DNA of 32,500 nt from Paratrimastix pyriformis (Eukaryota > Preaxostyla > Paratrimastigidae). Positions within the stretch are counted from its first letter, which is position 1. Every line of letters starts with the position of its first letter. Under the pieces are notes generated by a model. That model made no database searches, was not told the origin of the DNA, and saw only the letters and a program-made list of their open reading frames with translations. The stretch spans positions 1 to 32,500 of the forward strand of contig JAPMOS010000269.1 in the NCBI GenBank assembly GCA_027972325.1, given 5' to 3'. The position numbers and the translations under genes are program-made. Positions 30,050 to 32,500 of this stretch are shown in pieces.

Positions 30050-30802
30050 CCCCTCCCCCCCCCCCCCCCCAGTTCAACAGCTTCGTCTTCCGGGGAGACG
30101 AAATCAAAATGAGCCGCCCTGAAGCCGGCGGCAGAATCAACATCACCTGGCAGCTTCCGAACGATAAGGTTGCCGAGTCTCTCGAAGGGGGTACCGCGAA
30201 CACAATACCAGAGGAGCGCAGAAGGTCTGCGCTTTCGTTGCGCCACATATCTTCAAGCATTCCAACAGAAAATCAAAACACTCTACGCCGACTTTGCCGT
30301 CGGAGGTGTCCCTGGAGAGTTCGGGCCACGACCAATTCTGTCAGACGACCACGGAGAGCCCCTAACGCTGCCTGAGGTGACGGTTCTTGTGCCCAGAGTC
30401 ACGGCTGCGGTGAAGCGCCCCACCCGTCAGTCTCGCGCTGCTGTGCACCAGCAAGCCGGCCCAATACCTCTCGACGTGGTCGATGAGTTGGATGGTCTCG
30501 GTGGATCTGAGCCCCCAAATCCGATTCCGACTCGTGCGCAGCCCCCTTCGATTTCAGTCACCCAGGATGCCGCCTCATTTCGTGAGCCTGTGCCGCCGAT
30601 CCCGGTCGAACGAGTGACTCCCGCGAAGCATCCATTTCCTTCCGAGACTGATGATGCTGATGCTGAGCCGCCGGTCCCGATCAGCACGGCACGGCGGCGG
30701 ATGGCCGCTTTGCGTGCCATGACTGCGGGGCCTACCAAACCAGCCGTGCCCGCCCCAGAAGGGAGGGTGCGGCAGCGAGTGAGCGGACCCGAAACAAAGT
30801 AG
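26820..30802 (+). CDS. DUF7869-type, transposase-related multi-exon gene
   Basis: Exons with family features: 26820-26919 (LYDANGNRRLCARVLQQLFD); about 26984-27095 (LTGKPSNRADKEARRL); about 27131-27253 (SYLIPAIERVKQSAGHFFTS); 27333-27398 (GATVARWFREDFRNT); 27678-27770 (AVTDACNECTRLHARI, a D-C-x-x-C knuckle); 27812-28149 (long helix, then VVHVDFMQDRLIPQ); 28214 to about 28423 (VNKVYYMPRRRVFCLGIAD, then PKNANHLCTGL); 29405-29471 and 29521-29870 (TIVMDN then TNKNTTVLNFC, VELVFTVAGHSKGDADRLFS); 30073-30168; 30212-30802 (Pro-rich tail, stop). Introns at 27771, 28150, 29472, 29871 and 30169 have GT-AG ends and matching phases. The D...DN...GHS-D series is that of DUF7869-type proteins, widely thought to derive from transposons. 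Early exon phases and the junction across the minisatellite intron are unresolved. An upstream GRRRNLHEW near 26700 may belong to it. Confidence 0.68.
28439..29190. repeat. 11-bp minisatellite GACGACACAGA
   Basis: About 65 copies of an 11-bp unit (GACGACACAGA and variants with AC, GC, GG or AT changes) run in tandem over 750 bp. Variant units cluster: CAGAGAC types in the centre, CGCAGAC types near 28940-29010, and ACACGGAC types near 29070-29100. It lies inside the largest intron of the DUF7869-type gene. Confidence 0.96.
29250..29316 (-). CDS. possible minus-strand exon within the intron of the DUF7869-type gene
   Basis: On the minus strand a long pyrimidine tract and CATCTTCAG precede an open segment FPSVADDRRQGTALKEINKL ending IRQ at a donor-like gtgagcc. 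Both splice-like ends are strong by eye. It lies opposite the intron of the plus-strand gene. No partner exon was identified. Confidence 0.35.
29968..30048. repeat. (CA)n microsatellite with adjoining poly-C
   Basis: About 80 bp of CA repeat followed by C-rich DNA up to 30070, all inside one intron, whose acceptor AG follows the C run directly. Confidence 0.97.
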
Positions 30803-31460
30803 CAGCCGCTCGGATCAGCCGCCCAGCACCGCCCGCGGTCTGGCCGGGAATTGTACATCTGTAAATAGAGAGGAACAAAAAGGGCCTGGTGGGCTTTTCT
30901 TTGCGACAATTTCCCCCGAGGAACCCTCTTCCTTGTGTTTGCAATAATGACGAAGGCGAAAGACCAAACCAAAACGGACGACAAGGGGGTGATAAGGTGA
31001 TCATCGTCATCGCCATACAGTCACTTACTCAGCAGCATGACATCCACCATCATCACCATCATAATTCATCATCATCTTACGATCATTGTCTGGGGGGGAA
31101 GGGGGGAGGGGGGGGCGGGGGAGGGGGCGGAGCAATGCGAGCATTCAGACTTTGCATGGGATGCTAGTCTGAGAAGCCTGAAAACGGGCTGGTGTCAAGG
31201 CGGGCGCTCCCTTCGAGGCAGTGCCAAATATCTGCCGATTCCTTGTCGCCTGATGCGCGCGATCTATTCAGGAGAATGAAAGCAGTGGAGACGGGGACTC
31301 ATGAGCCGCTGCAAAGGCTGGGGCGTGTGACGTAGGGTCGATGGAGGCGCGGTGAGGAGAAGGAACGAGGGGGGTGCGAGGGGGGTGGGAGGGTGCGAAG
31401 GTGCGAGGTGGCGCGAGGGGTGCCAGGGGCGGGGATGCCAGGCCTCGACGATCAGCAGTC
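30803..31460. other. 3' flank without a recognised gene
   Basis: After the stop at 30802 the sequence is less GC-rich to about 31080, with a short CATCATCAC-rich stretch near 31037-31080 and a G-rich run at about 31092-31127. No gene was recognised. Confidence 0.5.
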
Positions 31461-31890
31461 ACCTGCGGGTGGGAAGGGGACGAGCGCGGGCTCGGGCGCA
31501 TCTCCCAACATGCGCGACCGGCCATCCAACGGGGTCGGTTGTGTTCGAGGCCGGAGACGACAGGCTGCGGCATAGGCCTGACACTGCTGGTCGTCCCTTC
31601 GTCAGTGACAGCTGGTGTTTTGCGCGGGTGTGGTGAAGGCAGGGGATGAAGTGGCAAGGGGCGTGGCGATGGGGTGTGGCTGCAAGGGGTGGAGTCCGGA
31701 GGAGAAGGCGCCACGAGTGGGATGAGGGGGAAGAGAAGCAATGAGTGTGCGGCAACACCACAACGGACCTTGTCTCCACCGCTTTTCGTTCGGGGATCAG
31801 CCACCGGATGCGGGACTGAAGGACTGAAGAAGGTGTTCCGCCGTAGGAGCAGCTGGTCCAGATCGCCGGACCCGCCATCATGCGAACAAT
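31461..31890 (-). CDS. possible two-exon piece of an unknown minus-strand gene
   Basis: Two minus-strand open stretches have splice-like ends. About 31885-31773 reads GSGDLDQLLLRRNTFFSPSV and PHPVADPRTKSGGDK before AAG/gtccgttg. About 31610-31462 follows an acceptor-like AACACCAG and ends at CCGCAG/gtgactg. Frame of the second piece is uncertain. No family is recognised, and GC-rich chance frames are common here. Confidence 0.25.
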
Positions 31891-32162
31891 ATGCCACGCG
31901 CAGCGGGCAGCGCCACCGCCAGCGGCCCCAACGACTGGTGGCCGAGCGGGCCGCCCTGGCGCGGCGGCTCCTGGGTGCGGGTGTAGAGGCTGAAACTCAA
32001 GGCGAGCAACAGCAAAGCAGGCCCAGTGTCAGGAGGGCGCGCGGGGGAAGGGGAAGGGGGGAGGTGGCAGGGAAGGCGCGCGGCGGCGACGAAGGCCTAC
32101 CTGTGCTGTGCGTCGGAGGCGGGGGGATTGACGCTCCAGGCGGGAGGGCAAGATGGCGTGGA

Positions 32163-32500
<338 letters not shown>

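Overview
The window joins two very different kinds of DNA. Positions 1 to about 14,970 are AT-rich, tightly packed with genes on both strands, and intron-free where readable. From about 14,970 to the end the DNA is GC-rich, full of simple repeats, and carries eukaryotic exons with short GT-AG introns (about 41-64 nt in the best case). The host is probably a GC-rich, intron-rich flagellated protist: dynein heavy chain exons, an FtsX-like permease and a DUF7869-type gene are present. An alveolate or similar alga would fit, but I cannot name the organism.

The AT-rich block is a Polinton/Maverick-like element, cut by the window start on the left and ending inside its protein-primed DNA polymerase B gene on the right. 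In order it holds: an rve integrase (+); a 56-aa ORF (-); a ~0.8-0.9 kb non-coding spacer; an acidic protein (+); a small membrane protein (+); a large fibre with a C-terminal peptidase S74 chaperone domain (+); a small conserved-looking protein (-); a second copy of the spacer; a basic helical protein (-); a Cys-rich C-tail-anchored membrane protein (-); divergently, an N-myristoylated membrane protein of the pE248R/L1 type (+); a basic protein (+); a 305-aa unknown (+); a VLTF3-like late transcription factor (-); a non-coding block; a GIY-YIG nuclease (-); a small coiled-coil protein (-); and the C-terminal part of pPolB (-). Several genes share a TCTAT-based upstream motif resembling the late promoter of mavirus and its giant-virus helper. 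The element is a fossil with a handful of breaks in a few genes. Most other genes are open and the two spacer copies are nearly identical, so it looks young. I recognise no capsid, packaging ATPase or maturation protease gene here.

The GC-rich block holds, left to right: ~4.4 kb with little recognisable apart from one possible exon; coiled-coil exons (-); a (TG)n tract; FtsX-like permease exons (-); dynein heavy chain exons (-); long poly-G runs; a coiled-coil exon (+); a 1-kb GC-rich minisatellite; a multi-exon DUF7869-type, transposase-related gene (+, about 26.8-30.8 kb) whose introns carry an 11-bp minisatellite and a (CA)n tract; possible minus-strand exons near 31.5-31.9 kb; and a (ATC)n tract that runs off the window end.

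The most interesting points are the gene content of the element (integrase and pPolB together with VLTF3, a candidate membrane-entry pair and an S74 fibre) and the duplicated spacer that brackets the fibre cassette.
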